Positions 1 to 12,639 of a DNA stretch of 64,000 bases are shown here, piece by piece (position 1 is the stretch's first letter; every line of letters starts with the position of its first letter). The stretch spans positions 1,996,046-2,060,045 of the forward strand of contig JACTAT010000048.1 in the NCBI GenBank assembly GCA_014526335.1, in the 5' to 3' direction. A program made the translations under genes and the position numbers. Source of the stretch: Chrysaora quinquecirrha. Lineage: Eukaryota; Cnidaria; Scyphozoa; Semaeostomeae; Pelagiidae. The notes beneath the pieces were generated by a model, which saw nothing but the letters and a program-made list of their open reading frames with translations, searched no databases and was not told where the DNA came from.

Positions 1-1140
1 CTCCTTCATTTGGTCTTCATGCCAGGCAGCTCAATTTGTTTTCCGAACATAGTTTCTCATTTCGTGAAGTTCTACAAAAGTGAAACAATTCAAAGATAAC
101 AAATAGATATCAAGCTAGGAAATTAGAAAGCACCATCTCTTTGAATTTGGCACAGTTTATCATTTGATACCAATGACATGGTTGCTTAAAAACAAAATGC
201 CTTGGGTGGTTACTTTCTAAAATAGGCCTATGTTACTTAGGGCCTATCGTTGAATTTCAACGACCCATTTTGCCCCACATGCCCTACCCAACGGAAATAC
301 AAATTTATCACAATCCCAAATATGACAGATTTAGGATGGTTTCTCGCTAAAAGCATACAGTTTCAAGTGTTCAAAAGCTGCAACGTTATATGTTGCAGCG
401 TGATGTCATCATTTTAATGTACTTTCTTTCTCTGGCTTGAATCAAGTGCAGAGCATAAAATATAAAAAAAAATGTCGATACTTACATTTTGCGACAGCAC
501 GATGACAAAGATCCTCAAAGAAAGACTTTAGGCCGCTTCCATGACTGCTGAATAACAAACAGCGAGGGGAGTAACCCTATTTTCCTTCCCCAGGATATCC
601 CGCGGTAATTCTGCAGAATTTTATACAGAATGACCCATTTTGCCCCAAATTACGCAACTTGTGTCTTTTCTATTTGTCTACAAATCCTGCAAGTAAATCG
701 TTGTATAAGCGAGCTGCGCTACGTTAATTGCAGCATTAAAGCACGGCGTAAATGTGGTTTAACGGAGAAAGCGAGCCTCGTTTTCACCGTTCAGCCTCTA
801 TCCTATACCCCTGCAGATGACACGCCTTCCATGGCATGGCCCTTCAACCCGTCAGTCGATTACTGCCTTCCTTGAAAATAAGTTAGTGTTTTTAATCTCC
901 CTTGCCCTTCCCGCCCACGTCTCCTCTCCTTTCCATATACCTATATATAATGCACAAAGCAAAGAACACGATATATATAAATTTATATATATATACATAA
1001 AGGAACGTAATGAAATGAAAGTATGATCATAGTATTTGTTATCTTAACCCGTAATCTTACTGTTGCGTATTGTAGCTAGTTAACTCATGGTTACTACTTT
1101 TAAAATTCGATTATTTGTTGCCTTCAGTTGCAAGGTAAGT
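1..1140. other. non-coding sequence, no gene recognised
   Basis: No reading frame here resembles a known protein; the two short open frames at 630-1026 look like chance. A short TA-rich microsatellite lies near 970-1000. The phrase acccattttgcccca occurs near 262 and again near 631, but no paired element ends were found. Confidence 0.6.
662..727 (+). repeat. 66-bp direct repeat, copy 1
   Basis: This segment recurs at 1684-1749 with one visible mismatch, 1,022 bp downstream in the same orientation. The second copy abuts the LINE fragment. It could be a segmental duplication or the remains of a repeat pair flanking a lost element. It has no coding content. Confidence 0.85.
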
Positions 1141-1170
1141 TCTTTCTTAGCGTTGACCAGCCCTCATCAG

Positions 1171-1460
1171 CTGGCCTACTACCATAATAGATTACAGGTA
1201 CCCTAAGAAGGGCATACTACCTGGTATGTCTAAAAAATACTGGTTCCAGCGGATGGAGTGTACGCCACTGGCCTACTACCATAGTCAGTTATAGGTACTC
1301 CTAGAAGGGCCGACTACCTATTACTGCATACAAATATGGTACCAGTGCACGGATCAGTTACCACTGGCCTAGTACCATGGCTCCAAAAGATACCCGTTCA
1401 GGGCACACTATCTAATTGGCCTACAGCAATGATACCAGTGATACGCAGTCACCCAATCAG
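1171..1460 (+). repeat. degenerate 96-bp tandem repeat, about three units
   Basis: Units start with ctggcctactaccat-like sequence at 1171, 1268 and 1364, giving periods of 97 and 96 bp. Within each unit a 'ggta..c....aagggc..actac' block is recognisable but diverged. This is an old minisatellite with no coding potential. The stretch 1460-1683 to its right shows nothing further. Confidence 0.7.
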
Positions 1461-1683
1461 CCCTCTCAACAGTCGCACATCTAAACATCATAGGGTGGTA
1501 GGCAACACAGCTATGTGGCATTGTTTTATAGTTAGCTGGTAACTTTTACTTATTATAGCCTTATACCTTATCGATATGTGCTTACTTATGCAAGGGGCCT
1601 ACTACACCCTTCTCATGTGTACACCTCGCATGGGTATTAGGTCAAGGTGCGATCCCAATGACTGCCAAAACAAAATAAATACT

Positions 1684-1749
1684 TGTCTTTTCTATTGGTC
1701 TACAAATCCTGCAAGTAAATCGTTGTATAAGCGAGCTGCGCTACGTTAA
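1684..1749 (+). repeat. 66-bp direct repeat, copy 2
   Basis: Second copy of the 662-727 repeat. It ends exactly where the 3' side of the LINE-derived sequence begins, so the LINE junction and this repeat share a boundary. Confidence 0.85.
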
Positions 1750-3640
1750 CTATCAAATTCTTTACATTTGTTGATGAGTGCATAATATGCTTTACAAGCT
1801 TTTTCTTTTATTACATCAACATGTTCACTAAAAGATCCATTTGATTTGATTGTAACACCCAGGTATTTATAGGAATTGCATTCTTTTATTTTTTTTGAGC
1901 CGAGATGCCAATTTGATTGATTGTTACTTTTTCGTTGGTCTTTTTTGAGAACCATTACTTTAGTTTTTTTTTAACATTGACTTCCATTTGAATATCTTTT
2001 GTAAAAGTATTCAGAGCATCAAGTTGATTTGTAAATCCTCAGCTGATTCTGCTAGGAGAACTAAATCATCCGCATACAAAAGAGAACTGAATGTTTCATA
2101 TCCGATTAAATCATTAAGAAACAAAGCAAACAACATTGGACTTAGAATGCAAGCTTGACGCACACCAGGGGCGCAGCTAAAGAATTCATTTAAACCGTCA
2201 TTAGCACAAGCACAGGACTTTACTTTAGAGTATAACATCGAGATTATTTTCAAGAATTTACCCGAAATTCCATTAGCAAACAGTTTATTCAAGAGCAGCG
2301 AATGAGTAACTGAATCAAATGCTTTCCTAAAATTGACGAAACAAACATATAAACTATTATTATGATGAAAAGAGTTTTGAAGAGTAAACAGATGGTCTGA
2401 TGTTTGATGATTTTTTCTGTGAGCAATTTGGTTTTCATCAAGAGTATCAATGTAATCTAGTCTTTGCACGTAATGTAATCTAGTCTTTGCAACGGATTTA
2501 GTCTTTGCAAAAGAATACCTAAAAATAATTTACCAAAGATGCTAAGAAGAGTTATACCCCTCTAATTATCTAGATCTGACTTATCACCACCTTTAAAAAG
2601 AAAAGAAGTACAACTATGCCAATTGCCCACTCCTCGGGAATTAAAAATTTTGTTGAATAGTAAACAATCATGAAAGATTCATTCAAGCTTTTCAAAAGTT
2701 TAGCTGTTATGAGATCAATGCCTCAGGCTTTTCCTTTTTTAAGTCTAACAATCATTGTTTTAACTTCATCTTAGTGATCTCTGAATTTAACATATCATTA
2801 GCATGATTATCTAAATTTTCACCTACAGAGGGTTCCGTTATTTCCTCGGCAATTTCTGTTACATTATCAGCATCATTAGAAACATTAGAATTTAGTAAAC
2901 CACTGAAATAGTCGGAAAGTGTTGTTTTATGAAACTTATTTTCATTCGATATCATGCCATTGCCCAACATTCTCCAAATATCTTTTGGAGATGAAAAATT
3001 TCGAATTAACAAGTTCCTCCTTACGATAATTATTATACATTTTACGTTTTAACTTAAGTGTTTTATTATAGATACCTCTTTGAGAAAAATATGTCTCTAT
3101 CGATCCATTGGCATTGTTTTTTTAGGGCATCTTGATAATTTTTACGAACTTTATTTAAGCTTTTTTTAACCTCTTTACAACCATCATCGAACCAAGAACA
3201 CTTTTTAGATCTATCATCATTTCTCTTTTGCATTCCCTTAAACAATTTCTTCGTTTTCATTGAGGAGCTCCAAATGTCAACCAGTTTACAAAGTAACTTT
3301 GAAACAGATACTTCAACAGGAACAGAGGGATTGTCGAGTTCTTCACTTAAATGATTTAAAAACTCCTTGACTTGTTCATTTTGAACAGCTTCAATGATTC
3401 TTTCGTACGTATCTTCACTACTAACGAAATGCTTACTATAGTTGCTTTTTAAATTTTCCAAAGTAGAGTTGCTTGAAATTACCTTTTGAATTTCATCGGT
3501 GTTTATATTTGTCTGGTTAGCTATAGTGTTATTTAAAATTTCTGATTTTATGGCTACATGTACAGGCACATTAGACTTATTACTTGAGTCCCAGTTATGG
3601 CTCATCAGACCGAGACTAATACCAAACCTAGGTCGCTCAA
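1746..3640 (-). pseudogene. non-LTR retrotransposon (LINE) reverse-transcriptase fragment
   Basis: Read right to left, the sequence first encodes a charged linker (3605-3066, with WFDDGCKEVKK) like that between endonuclease and reverse transcriptase in LINEs. It then encodes reverse-transcriptase blocks: NFRKAFDSV, GVRQACILSP and the catalytic YADDLVLL (2469-2011). A thumb-like segment (YKYLGVTI, 1955-1746) follows. The three pieces are in different frames and separated by stops, so the copy is dead. The endonuclease and the 3' tail are missing, which means truncation at both ends. A CR1/Jockey-like clade is likely, but the fragment is too short to be sure. Confidence 0.8.
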
Positions 3641-3775
3641 ACTGGGACTCATAATATTACAGCATTTTTCTGGACTGGCCCGCGCAAAAAAGTTGGCACG
3701 CATTGAAACGAGGCCAGAGTGCAGCGGCAAAGCGTGGGCATTTTTTGAACTGATTTTCGTGAGCGAATTGTAATA

Positions 3776-4175
3776 ATGGAGGACGAACAGCTTGATGAAA
3801 TTGAAGCGATTGAATTAAAATACAACATTGTGTTTAAAGATTTTTAATTTTTATGTGGTAGCGATGTGATAGTTGTAGCGCCAACTGGGTAAAACTTATT
3901 GTTTTGCCTTTTTGACTGAGGTTTTCAACTTACAAGACGAGAAGAAGGGCCTAATGAATGCACCAGCACTTGCTATATCACCATTGACAGGACTAATTGT
4001 TGAACAAACGGAACGCTTAAAATCTCTTCGACTTAGTGCTGCTTTTATAGGCGAGATGCAGACAGATGAGACAGTTAAACAGTCGATAAAAGATGGGAAG
4101 GTGGACGTCCTCTTTTAAACCCCCGAGGCAGTCATAGAGTCCAAATGGAGAAAAGTTTTGTCGTCTGCTCACTAT
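3776..4175 (+). pseudogene. RecQ-like helicase, N-terminal exon piece (decayed)
   Basis: A weak frame from the ATG at 3776 encodes a RecQ-type start. The Walker A region (DVIVVAPTG then KT) is destroyed by a stop and a frame change near 3890. The frame continues with helicase motif Ia (LAISPLTGLIVEQ), and the 'VLF.TPEAVIESKW' block near 4110-4150 contains an in-frame TAA. The frame is cut at 4175 by an ISL2EU-type transposon and resumes at 8346. Superfamily-2 DNA helicases of this type unwind DNA in repair. The family is common in repeats of invertebrate genomes, so this may itself come from a mobile element. Non-functional. Confidence 0.75.
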
Positions 4176-4306
4176 AGACCTTTTCGGCCGGCCCTGACAA
4201 GCGCGCGTAGCAACCGTTACTGGGTGAAAACAGACCGCAATGGCTACGACTGGGCAGTGAAAGTAAACGCATAAAAGTCAAGTTTTTAAAGAATTTCGCT
4301 GCAAAA

Positions 4307-6031
4307 ATGCCAAAAAGCTGTGTTGCTGTAGGATGCACCAATCATAATATGATGGGGAAGGATTTAAGTTTTCATATTTTCCCGGACAAAGTTAAGAAAA
4401 ACGAGAAGTGGAAGAAATGGGTTCAGGCCATGAAGAGAATAAACGCTGATGGAAGTGCATGGCAACCCGGGAGCAACTATGTTTATGTTTGCTCAGAACA
4501 CTTTAAAACAGGTGAGATTATTCAAAATAAAATGTATTAGCCTCTATTAATTCATAATTTATCAAAAACACACTTCACATTACGTTCTCGACACACATTT
4601 TTCACGGGAATTTTGTTTCTACGTTCACGTAAACTTAGGCCCATTACATTTTAGGCCGGCCATCAGGAGACCAAAATCATCCTGATTATATTCCAAATGT
4701 ATTCCCCTTCAAGAAAGAAGATGAACTTAAATCGAAGATGCAGCTGCAAAGATACGAGAGTGCAAAAAAAAGAGCGAAATATGATATTCAGATACAACCA
4801 ACTCCTTGTGATTCGGCATCGTCATCTGTGTGATGGAAGAAGAACCTGTGCAACAGTCATTTGCAATCCTCGAAAGCATTACTGTTGATGAGCCCGAATT
4901 GAGCGAAGCCATGGAAATGGACTTTTTGAGGAGAGAGCGGAATCATTTGCTTACCAAAATTAGTTGCATTGAGCAACAGGTTAGTAATTCTGTTTATAAA
5001 TAAGAACAACAGATAGAACCTACATATACTGCAAGTTTCAAGTAGCCCCTATAAAAGTTTTTAATTTGCTTTATTCCATTTTTCAGGTTTTGTTATCAAC
5101 CTACAACCCAAGCGTAATGAGGGACAACGATGATGCTGCAAAATAACTGACTGGACTGTCATATAAGGTCTTTACAATAATTTCTGACATGCTGATACCA
5201 CATTTGAATTTGATGGGGCAAAGCAAACTGCCTGCTGAAAATCAAATTCTTTTGGTTCTTGTGCGGCTGAGACTAAATCTTCCGTTTCAGTTTCTGAGCA
5301 TGCAAACAAAGTTGGCTCTTAGTACCATCAATGTAATTTTTCAGAAAGTTGTTGATGTAATGTATCAGAATCTGAAATTTTTGATACATTGGCCAGATAG
5401 AGAGAATATACGTCAAACTATTCCTCCAGTTTTCAAGGCAAATTTTCCACGACTATCATCCATCATTGATTGCTTTGAAATATTTGTTGAGCGTCCAACT
5501 AATCTCAAAGCAAGAGCCCAAGTTTACTCAAATTACAAGAAGCATAGCACAGTAAAATTTTTGATATGTACCAATCCACTAGGAGCAATCACATTTTTAT
5601 CCCCTGCATGGGGTGGCAGAAGCACAGACAATCAAATTGTACGTGATTCTGGGTTTATAAGCTCAAACTACCACCACCCTCGGGATCAGATATTGGCAGA
5701 TAGGGGTTTTACTCTAGAAGATGACTTTGCTGCTCTATGTAGTGCTGAACTTATAATTCCAGCTTTCACGAAAGGAAAAAAACAATTAAGTGCGAAGGAA
5801 GTGGAAACAACAAGAAAAATTGCAAATGTGCGTATTCATGTAGAGAGAGTGATTGGTAATATGAAAAAGCGATTTGGAATTCTCTCACAAGGATCTCTCC
5901 CAATTAATCTAGTAAAGAGTCAATCAAATGAAGTCAAAGGTGAAACTCCAAACATTGAGAAATTGGTAACTGTCTGTGCATCCCTAACAAACCTAATGCC
6001 AAGCATTGTCTACAAAGAAGAAAAGAAATGA
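4307..6031 (+). pseudogene. THAP-domain DDE transposase of the ISL2EU-type element (broken)
   Basis: Exon 1 (4307-4511) encodes a THAP zinc finger: C-x4-C near the start, then the WxxW-like region and CSEHF. It ends at a gtgaga donor. The next exon begins after an acceptor near 4653 with a typical post-THAP 'HPDYIPNVFPFKK' segment and a coiled-coil stretch. The main exon to 6031 carries a DDE_Tnp_4 domain with all three catalytic acids visible: IIDCFEIF, ILADRGF and RIHVERVIG. Lesions are a frame change near 4833 and an in-frame TAA near 5143, so this copy should not make a full transposase. It would act in the nucleus on the element's inverted repeats. Confidence 0.85.
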
Positions 6032-6146
6032 GAAAAAAAATGTTACTTGACCTAATTCTTGATACTCAACTGATTTTACTGGCCTCTGTTTGAAAAGCTA
6101 ATCATGTGATATACATATATTAATAAACAGATTTGAAGTTGGCATC

Positions 6147-8192
6147 TTATTTTGTTTCTGCTTTTCTTGTTGTTTTCTTACAAAATTTGCAATACCAAAC
6201 CCCCTTTGGAGCTCTTTTTAGTTTTATGCAGGTAAAGTGGAACCACTTGTATTTGCAAGATGGGTTGTCACACCCTATCATTTCATCTCCCTCGCATTCA
6301 GGTTGTTGGCAGACACAAAATAACTCATTTGTATTTTTCTTGTGCTCTGTTTCATCAATTTCTAGCTCCAGTTTTCTTGTAACCAGCTCTGGTGCAATGT
6401 GACATTTGTGAAATTCCACCAATGTTTGTAAATGGTGATCAAACTCCTTATCATACTCAACTTGTGTATAAAAGCAGAACTGAGGATTCCAGACTGTAAA
6501 GTACGAATGCTTGATTCCATACACATTCATTTGCAGTTGCACTTGTGCCATGTAAGGATGATTTTCTTTGAGATTTAGGTCATCACCAATACAAAAAGAT
6601 TTATCTGTGAAGCATGAGTTGATTTTTGGCTTTTCCTTGTGCTTGAAAGGACATTTGATCTCTATCAAAAAATCCCCATGGCAATCGCATGTTCCCAGAC
6701 CATCTGCAGAGGCTCCAATGAAATCAAATTCAGGATGGAGTCTCAATCCTGTTTTCCTTGTTTTTAAGTTTTGATGACTTTTCATCAATTCCTTAGTTAA
6801 GGCCTGGAGTGCATTTTCTTCATTGTTTGTACCCCATAAAATGGCAGGGGTATTTATTTCTGGACCCTGTGTGCATATTTTCAAGATAAGAGATTTTGAG
6901 GGTTTTTCCATACTGGTATGCAGCACACTATGTGCAATTGATGCTGTGATGCGGCCAACCCTCATGTCATGCCATGCTAAAGACTTAGCTTGTGCCCTGG
7001 TGCTTCTCTCGATGAAATCTTTGTCTGCCTCAGAAATTTTGTTCTGATAAACCCTATCAATATCTTCACTTTTTGCATTAGGAGAATACAGCTCTCTCAG
7101 CGATTTTGGCAATTTTGGTATGTTTGGAATGGGAGCCTTGTGAATAAATGGCTTGGCAAAATTTGCAAATGTGCTGAGGCCAACAGGCTGATCATAATGT
7201 GGTAAATCACCAAGTCTCTTAAGGATTTCATTTTGTGATTGAATTATTAGACCAGTTGAGCTTTTCCTGCTGGCAGCTGAATTTTTCTCAGCTTTATAAA
7301 AATTAACACCTTTAATCTGGACTCCGGGTATCTCAGTCACAAAGTCATTATTCCATATACAGGCTTTGGACGTGCAAGCAGCTTCTTTGGTGTAACCAAG
7401 CCGTACTGCTGCCTCAATTTTAAAAAGCAGAGCTCCAATATGTGAGCAGGATTCACCAATGCTATGGAGGAAGTAAAATTATAATTACACTTTTAAACCT
7501 CATAACAATTACTCGGCAAACCCATTTATCAATGGAATCAATCACTGCAGCACTAAATTTCCAATATACTAAGACAATTCTTATACCTAATAAAAAGAAC
7601 ACATTGGTTGATCAGTTTATCAGAATAGTAAAAAGAAAGCAGGCATCTATATCCTACCCTGCCATGCAGTTGCAATGTGCACACATAACTGTCCCATCTT
7701 TTTTGATAGCTACCCATGGCCTCAGTGCATCTTCAGACAACCTTTGAGAATGAAGGACTTTTGCAATCAAAACACATGTGTCCGCTCTTGTGTTGAGGCT
7801 TAAAACCTTCTGTACCCAACCAGACTGAAACTGGTTGTAAGCCTCCAACCCCTTTCTGCATTTCATGGACTGGCGTGTGTAAGGTCCTGGAAGAAGAAAG
7901 ATGTTTGAAATCAGTAACAACAATAAAATGGTAGGGCTAAAGAAGATGTAATTCAAGTTCTAAATTTCTAATTATAGCATTAAATAAAAAAAACAATCGT
8001 AAATTTACCTGGTGTTTCGATTAAATACTCGTAAACATCCGGACACTCCAAATTAGGCCATTTTACCAGATCACCAGACCAACAGCCCTCTGGAAGCTTA
8101 TAAGGACATTCGTTCAGGTTTACGGCTTTCAGCTTTTCCAAATATCTTTTTTTTGCTTCCTCTGGTAACTCATCGAAGTATTGATACGACAT
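6147..8192 (-). CDS. SWIM zinc finger - YqaJ nuclease - PHD finger protein, three exons
   Basis: Proposed exons are 8192-8009, 7886-7658 and 7461-6147, with GT donors and AG acceptors that keep phase. The total is 1,728 nt or 575 aa without internal stops. I chose the ATG of MSYQYF (8192). Domains in order: an N-terminal basic region; a SWIM-type finger assembled across the second intron (CNC...CSHIGALLFKIE); a YqaJ recombinase/PD-(D/E)XK nuclease (WHDMRVGRITAS, then GASADGL and LIEIKCP as the acidic and ExK motifs); and a C-terminal PHD finger (FCVCQQ...WFHFTC...WYCKFC). YqaJ proteins are exonuclease-like. In ISL2EU elements the protein accompanies the transposase, and its exact job is unknown. 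It is intact while its partner transposase is broken. Confidence 0.82.
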
Positions 8193-8345
8193 TTTATTAA
8201 AAAATTCGACGAATAACGATGGAAAACGACTAGCAAAACAGTACCGTCCGTATACAAGAAGCTGCCATGAACCTGTTGTTTTCACCCAGTTAGAAATGGT
8301 TGTCACTGACAACGCTCCGCGTGACGTCACACCGAAAAGGTCTAT

Positions 8346-8380
8346 AGCATAAGGATTAGAGCCATTGTATTTCCAGTTGG
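8346..8380 (+). pseudogene. RecQ-like helicase, short exon remainder after transposon
   Basis: The codons here (SIRIRAIVF) continue the helicase frame interrupted at 4175 and correspond to the start of the DEAH-box region. A GTGAGT splice donor follows at 8380. The DEAH box is not recognisable, and the phase does not match the next acceptor near 11255, in keeping with decay. Confidence 0.6.
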
Positions 8381-8384
8381 TGAG

Positions 8385-9135
8385 TTGGTAGGAAAATTGA
8401 GGCTTGAACCATATCCACGCATTAGATAGTCATTTTTGACATTTTTTAGCTCGTAAATAGACTACCACTAGACAACTAATTTTTACATTATAATATGAGG
8501 CTGTAGCCTTGAACTAACATAAATTAGGCACAATTAATTATATTTCTATTGGTATTTGAACTACGTTTAATCGGTTTCTTGCTAAATTGACAAAAATATC
8601 ATGTAAAACAAATCAAAGATTACAGTAGGTACTACATTAACATTATTACAGATAATGATTGAAATTACATAAGCGTAGGTCTATGTAGCTACCTTTGCAT
8701 AATTGCTATGCACTGAATTAAAAAGTCAAATAAAGATATTGTTATCTTGGTTTGAATACCCTAATATTAAATATCTACCAAATAAAAATTGAGGTACATA
8801 ATGTTAACGGACAACCAAGCAAACAAATAAAATGTTGAATAAATTAATTTTTGAAATTATCAAAAGTTAAATTATTTACTATTATATAGCTTGAACTATT
8901 TACTATGATAAAGCCTTTCTCAAAACTGAACAAAACTCAAAATACGTGACAAACTAGTAAACTATATCTTTGGATATAATAATAGAAAAGGACCATTTGC
9001 TGTACAAGTTAATTGCTTTTTGAGTCTCAAAATGCTCTTGAATTTTCAGCGTACTTCAAGAGTTTTGTTCATTTCTAATTCATATTAGAATTTTCTATAA
9101 CAGTCTACTTTAACATTTTACTGCATTACACTTAC
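8385..9135. other. non-coding AT-rich stretch
   Basis: No coding frame, RNA gene or element end was recognised. It lies in the putative helicase intron and downstream of the last DUF6589 exon seen. Confidence 0.6.
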
Positions 9136-11255
9136 CTTACACGTTGATAAACATATTCTATAATTCCTTATCACATATATAGCAGTCAATGTCTTGTTTT
9201 TTGATAGCTCATTTATTTTCTCCTTCAGCCACTTGTCAAGTTTGTCCCAGTTGATCTGCCTTGAAATCTTGACATTTCGAAAACTGTAATGAAAATGCCC
9301 TGTTTTTTATTTCAAAAAGTTTCTCGTGCTGTAGTTCCTCCACCATCAAACAAACATCTTTCTCAAAAAAACTGGTTTTATGTCGTCCGATAGACAAGAG
9401 TTTTTCGATTTGAATGTCGATGCTTCTCTCTAACTCTTTGCATCCCTTTATTGATTTCACGACCCTTTCTATTGTCTATGATGTGAGGCTACCATACTTG
9501 TGCTTGAGATCAGGCTTTACTTCTCCGTTTAACAGTTCTATTGCGTAATCTAAAGGTACATTTCTTTCATCTCCGCCATGAAGGTTAACCGTCCTGTTGT
9601 ATAGAAGCTGAGCAAATTTTCTATTACTCAGCAAGAATTCAACTTGTGCTATGAAATTGAATGCCAACCCTGAGTACACAGTGTAACCGGTTGCAACAAA
9701 CTGAAGGAAATTATTCCAAATGAGAAACGTATGTTCACCATCCCCTTCACAACTTTCATGTTTTCTGGCGAGATGCAGCAGACCTTCCCGAAGCAGCTTC
9801 TTCGAATAATTGAGAATACGATCATCTAAAGGATTACCTTGATCTTGCTCTATCGTGTTCTCCAGTTGCTATCAACTTGAGAATCGCTGCAATGATTCCT
9901 CATCTCACAGGTCATTTTGTGCTTTTTCCTTACGATTCCATCATTTGCGAAGGTCTTAAAGCATCCAGGGAATCCACATTTGAATCTACCTTGTTCTGTT
10001 GATGGGCTTGTTGCTTGACTAGCTTCATGCAGACGTTTTGGTGAATCCTCATCAGGTAAAACATGCTTCTTCACTAGACTCATCGTGATGGCATTAAGGT
10101 ATTTTATCTTGTCATCGTCAGTTTCGTTCTAGTTGTCAACTGGTCTTGCATCTTTATCGTCGATTTTTAATTCTTCCATCGCAGCCAGAACAGTATATCC
10201 ATAGGTGACGAAATTGGTAAATTTGCGTGAGGCATGCACGGAAACTTTCACTTCTTTCTTTACATTTCGTCTGTCGAATCTTTGTTTGAGTTGGTACAAA
10301 GTGCCTTTTTAGCGACAGAAGAAGCCTTATACATATCAGTGAATAGCATCTGCATGGGATGAAAAAGGATTCTATGTAAGACTTTTACCCAACATTAGCT
10401 CATTTGTTCATAACAAAACACAATCAACACGGTGGCTACGACAGAAAAGTCAACGTACCTGTAAACAAAGTACAGTTTCATGCCAGTCTTCAGATTTCAT
10501 AATTAATCCTTCGAAGCGTTTTTCTAATGTTGGGGCATCTGCTCTGGCGTTTTGGGCTTCCACACCACATTTCGCTGTCAATCCGTCTCCACCGCAAAGA
10601 ATCTTTTTGTTGACCAGTTACCTTTACACAATACTGCTGATAATAATCTAATATTGAAATCATATCTTCAGTGAATATTTCGTTCTTTTCTAAAAGGCCA
10701 AGTGGAACCTGGGAAATGAGATATTTGATCTTAAGATTTTACCTTAAATATTATTTTGGAAAGTAACTCAATGATGTAAAACATGGCTCACCACTTTTGA
10801 TCTTTTTGACATTTCATCTTTGTATTTATGGGTCATACGTTTGGAAACCAGATGTGAATATTCTTCTCTGCGAGTTTTGCTTGTAATTTCTCGTATTCAT
10901 TTTCTGTCATTATCAACAGATCTGGATCGGCTGTAGCGATGCTATGGTTTTTTTCTACATCAGACAGATCTTCCACATTTACTCTATCTTTAGCTATTAT
11001 AGCTTGCACCAGGTCATATCGCATATTTGAATTATCTGCTGTTTTGTGACAACGAACATTGCCCTGAAGATTGAGGTTATCAAAGCAAATCATGAAGCCT
11101 GGTTTTAATGTCGGTACCTCTTTGCTCTGGCCTTCCTAAAGGAATAATTTGAAAAAAAATGATTGATATTTGAAATAAAAAGAAGAATTCTAGCTATACG
11201 CTCATCTCCATCAAATGACGATCTTGAGACAGGACTGTTTCTTTCTTTCTTTCTA

Positions 11256-12428
11256 GGGGCAATGATTTCAGATCATGCTATCGAAGGCTTGCAGAAATGA
11301 AATCTTTTCTGCAGAAAGATGCAATATTTATTACATTGACTGCAACAGCAACAAATCGAATAAAAGATTACATAAGTAAATGCTTGTTGTTGTCCGAGCC
11401 TAGCGTTATTTATGTGCCCACTGGGCAAAATAATGCGTATTACCAAGTCATAAGATGCAATCCAGGTGACTTTTCTTTTTTTGATTATTTTATTGCCCTT
11501 CTCCGCTCCAAGAAAAATTTGGCAAAAAAGATGATAATATATTGTAGAAATGTGAAGACAGTCTCAAAACTTTTTGGTTTCTTTAGTCTTGCACTGGGGA
11601 AGGAGCAGTTTCTTGGAAACATTGGAGTTTGCGACAAAAGGCTTCTTGCAATGTTTAATCGCTCAACAGCAGAAGAGAGCAAGGCCCATGTTTTGCAAGA
11701 ATTCAAAAAGCCTGATTTGGTTCTTCGTGTTGTCATTGCTACATCTTCATTTGAGATGGGTCTTGACTTCCCAGACGTAAGTCTAGTAGTCAATTATGGT
11801 GTTCCTCAAAGCCTTGAATCTTTCGTTCAGCAGAGTGGTAGAGGAGGAAGAAACATAGAGAGTGCATACTCAGTCATTTTATGCGACAGGGTAATAGGAA
11901 AAGGAACAACAACGGACGAGATGAGGAGATATGTGGTTTCTGCAAAACACTGTACAAGGCAGCACCTCAGGCAACACTTTGCAATGAACTTGGATCACTC
12001 AAAAGATTCATTTTTTCCCCAGTCTCTTGATAGCCCCGTAGGTTGTTGCTGTTGTGACATATACAGACAAGCCTGCGATTGTGGAAGTTGTTCTGCAACG
12101 CAATGAAAGTTTATCAGGTCATGAAACTGATATCGACAAAGACGGCGTCATGTCTGAAGCTGAAGAGTCTCTTCCAAGTTCAATTCTTTCTGATGAAAAA
12201 ATAAAGCTACTTGAAGCCAACTTTGAAGACTATTGTATTTACTTGTACGAACCAAAATTTGGTTCAAATCATGCGTCATATAGTTTGTGGACGTTGGTGG
12301 TCGAACAGATTTTAAGAATGTGCTCAACTATAGGTAGTGTGGACGACATTTTAACTGACACCCTTCTTGAAGACCTTGAACTTGCGGATGACATTTTTTC
12401 TTTGATAAATGAAGTAAGGCAGGTGTAG
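11256..12428 (+). pseudogene. RecQ-like helicase, C-terminal part
   Basis: After a polypyrimidine tract and tag acceptor near 11255 the frame reads GNDFR..YRRLAEMKSFL. It continues with motif III (ITLTATAT), motif IV (MIIYCRNVKT), motif V (VVIATSSFEMGLDFPDVSLVVNYG) and motif VI (FVQQSGRGGR). A zinc-binding-like CCCCDIYRQACDCGSC segment follows near 12050. The frame then ends at 12106 and coding character continues in another frame to 12428 (acidic C-terminus), so a frameshift or missed intron lies near 12050-12100. The helicase core motifs here are well kept, but the N-terminal piece is ruined, so the whole gene is a pseudogene. Confidence 0.8.
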
Positions 12429-12639
12429 ACTTTGATATGCTAGTTCCATACTTCAATCACAGATTCTATTTTTCAGTAGTTTTACTTCCATAAACATACC
12501 TTCCTTATGTTCAATATGTCATTGCAGTCTTTATTTTCTTCTCCAATTTCCATGTTTTCAGTGTTCTTTGGGTTTTCGATTATTTGCTGTTCGTGTTTGT
12601 TTGCATAATGATGATCATTGTCTATGACCTAAAATTTGA

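Larger units (their letters stand above)
4176..8343. mobile_element. ISL2EU-type DNA transposon (THAP/DDE transposase plus YqaJ gene)
   Basis: The element starts AGACCTTTTCGG at 4176 and ends with the inverse, CCGAAAAGGTCT, at 8343. Both ends are flanked by AT (4174-4175 and 8344-8345), consistent with a 2-bp target duplication. Because the ends read TATA, a TA duplication with one more terminal base is an alternative. A second similar stretch, CTGGGTGAAAACA, lies about 50 bp inside each end. Removing the element and one AT joins helicase codons on both sides, which confirms the boundaries. Two convergent genes fill it: a THAP/DDE transposase (+) and a SWIM-YqaJ-PHD protein (-). This gene pair is characteristic of the ISL2EU group. 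Confidence 0.88.

Noticed and set aside
3776..12428. Helitron, because of a helicase
   Set aside because: The helicase is RecQ-like (zinc-binding-type C-terminus, no Rep/HUH motif) and no Helitron ends (TC...CTRR with hairpin) were seen.
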